From assembly GCA_020720455.1 (NCBI GenBank), contig DYOQ01000020.1, forward strand, positions 1 through 34,529: a stretch of 34,529 bases of DNA, read 5' to 3'. The stretch comes from Bdellovibrio sp. (lineage in GTDB: Bacteria; Bdellovibrionota; Bacteriovoracia; Bacteriovoracales; Bacteriovoracaceae). Positions 34,223 through 34,529 of the stretch are shown here, piece by piece; position 1 is the stretch's first letter, and each line of letters starts with the position of its first letter. Made by a program: the position numbers and the translations under genes. The notes beneath the pieces are model-generated. The model ran no database searches, was not told the DNA's origin, and worked only from the letters and a program-made list of their open reading frames with translations.

Positions 34223-34529
34223 GTTTTCCAAGGTAAGACATCGATATCGTCTTCTTTGCGCTGATATTTCGTATTGCAAACAACAATTTTTTTATCAACT
34301 TGCTTAACAGCTGTTGAGAATGATTTAAATCCATTAACAAAAGATGTCGGATTTGGATTTTCACTGCTCTTAATTTCTACTGCGATAATTTGGTTTTTCG
34401 GAGTTTCAATAATCAAATCTAACTCTGCTCCATGTTCCGTTCGATAGAAAGAGAATACTAAATCTTTTTTTAAATATGAACTTAACATCAACGTTTCGTT
34501 GATAATCCAGTGCTCAAATAGCATCCCAT
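34195..34529 (-). CDS. DUF4143-type ATPase, C-terminal part only (cut by window edge)
   Basis: The frame is open to the right-hand edge, so the gene begins outside the window. The visible 111 residues match the C-terminal DUF4143 domain of AAA-type ATPases. The first residues, GMLFEHWIINE, resemble the domain's G-L-F-E-n-wv..E motif. GAELDLIIETPKNQIIAVEIKS resembles its conserved D...E-x-K pattern, a PD-(D/E)XK nuclease-like core whose activity is usually unproven. Full-length relatives have an N-terminal Walker ATPase domain, which cannot be seen here. These genes are often scattered singly and are prone to horizontal transfer. It is convergent with the hydrolase gene. Confidence 0.75.
   Translation of the reverse strand, partial: GMLFEHWIINETLMLSSYLKKDLVFSFYRTEHGAELDLIIETPKNQIIAVEIKSSENPNPTSFVNGFKSFSTAVKQVDKKIVVCNTKYQRKEDDIDVLPWKTYFEFILSL

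Overview
This window looks like chromosomal DNA from an AT-rich Gram-negative bacterium. By eye it is well under 40% G+C. The best fit is a Bdellovibrionota relative of the Bacteriovorax/Halobacteriovorax type. That placement is inference at moderate confidence, resting on the E. coli-like 13-gene complex I set with a fused nuoCD, a low-GC division cluster, a meso-diaminopimelate-type MurE, and a large lipoprotein with a thrombospondin type 3-like calcium motif. No marker RNA gene is present to settle it.

Almost everything lies on the minus strand, so transcription runs from high to low coordinates. A block of 27 co-directional genes spans 32978 down to 3095, with no gap above 86 bases and many 1-8 base overlaps. 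It begins with mtnP, rsmH, ftsL, ftsI, murE, murF, mraY and murD, the first half of a dcw (division and cell wall) cluster. Next comes a complete NADH:quinone oxidoreductase operon, nuoA-B-CD-E-F-G-H-I-J-K-L-M-N (23565-10045). The dcw cluster then resumes with ftsW, murC, murB, a divergent ftsQ-like gene, ftsA and ftsZ. Complex I is therefore embedded between murD and ftsW. murG, normally between ftsW and murC, is absent: those two genes overlap by 7 bases. mraZ and ddl are also not seen.

Downstream of ftsZ (2884-200) is a large secreted lipoprotein with its own likely promoter. Upstream of mtnP, a plus-strand alpha/beta-hydrolase-like gene (33059-34222) diverges from a 74-80 base shared promoter region. 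The right edge holds the C-terminal part of a DUF4143-type ATPase on the minus strand, convergent with the hydrolase gene.

Functionally, the dcw genes make and polymerise the peptidoglycan precursor (MurB, MurC-F, MraY, FtsW, FtsI) and build the division ring (FtsZ, FtsA, FtsQ, FtsL). The nuo genes make the respiratory proton pump. Candidate internal promoters lie before nuoA, ftsW and ftsA, so the long block is probably several overlapping transcription units. Protein-level oddities are a MurD with Arg in place of the P-loop Lys, a MurB with Cys in place of the catalytic Ser, a short NuoG, and an FtsQ-like protein with a signal-peptide-like N-terminus. No tRNA, rRNA, CRISPR array, insertion sequence or prophage gene was seen.
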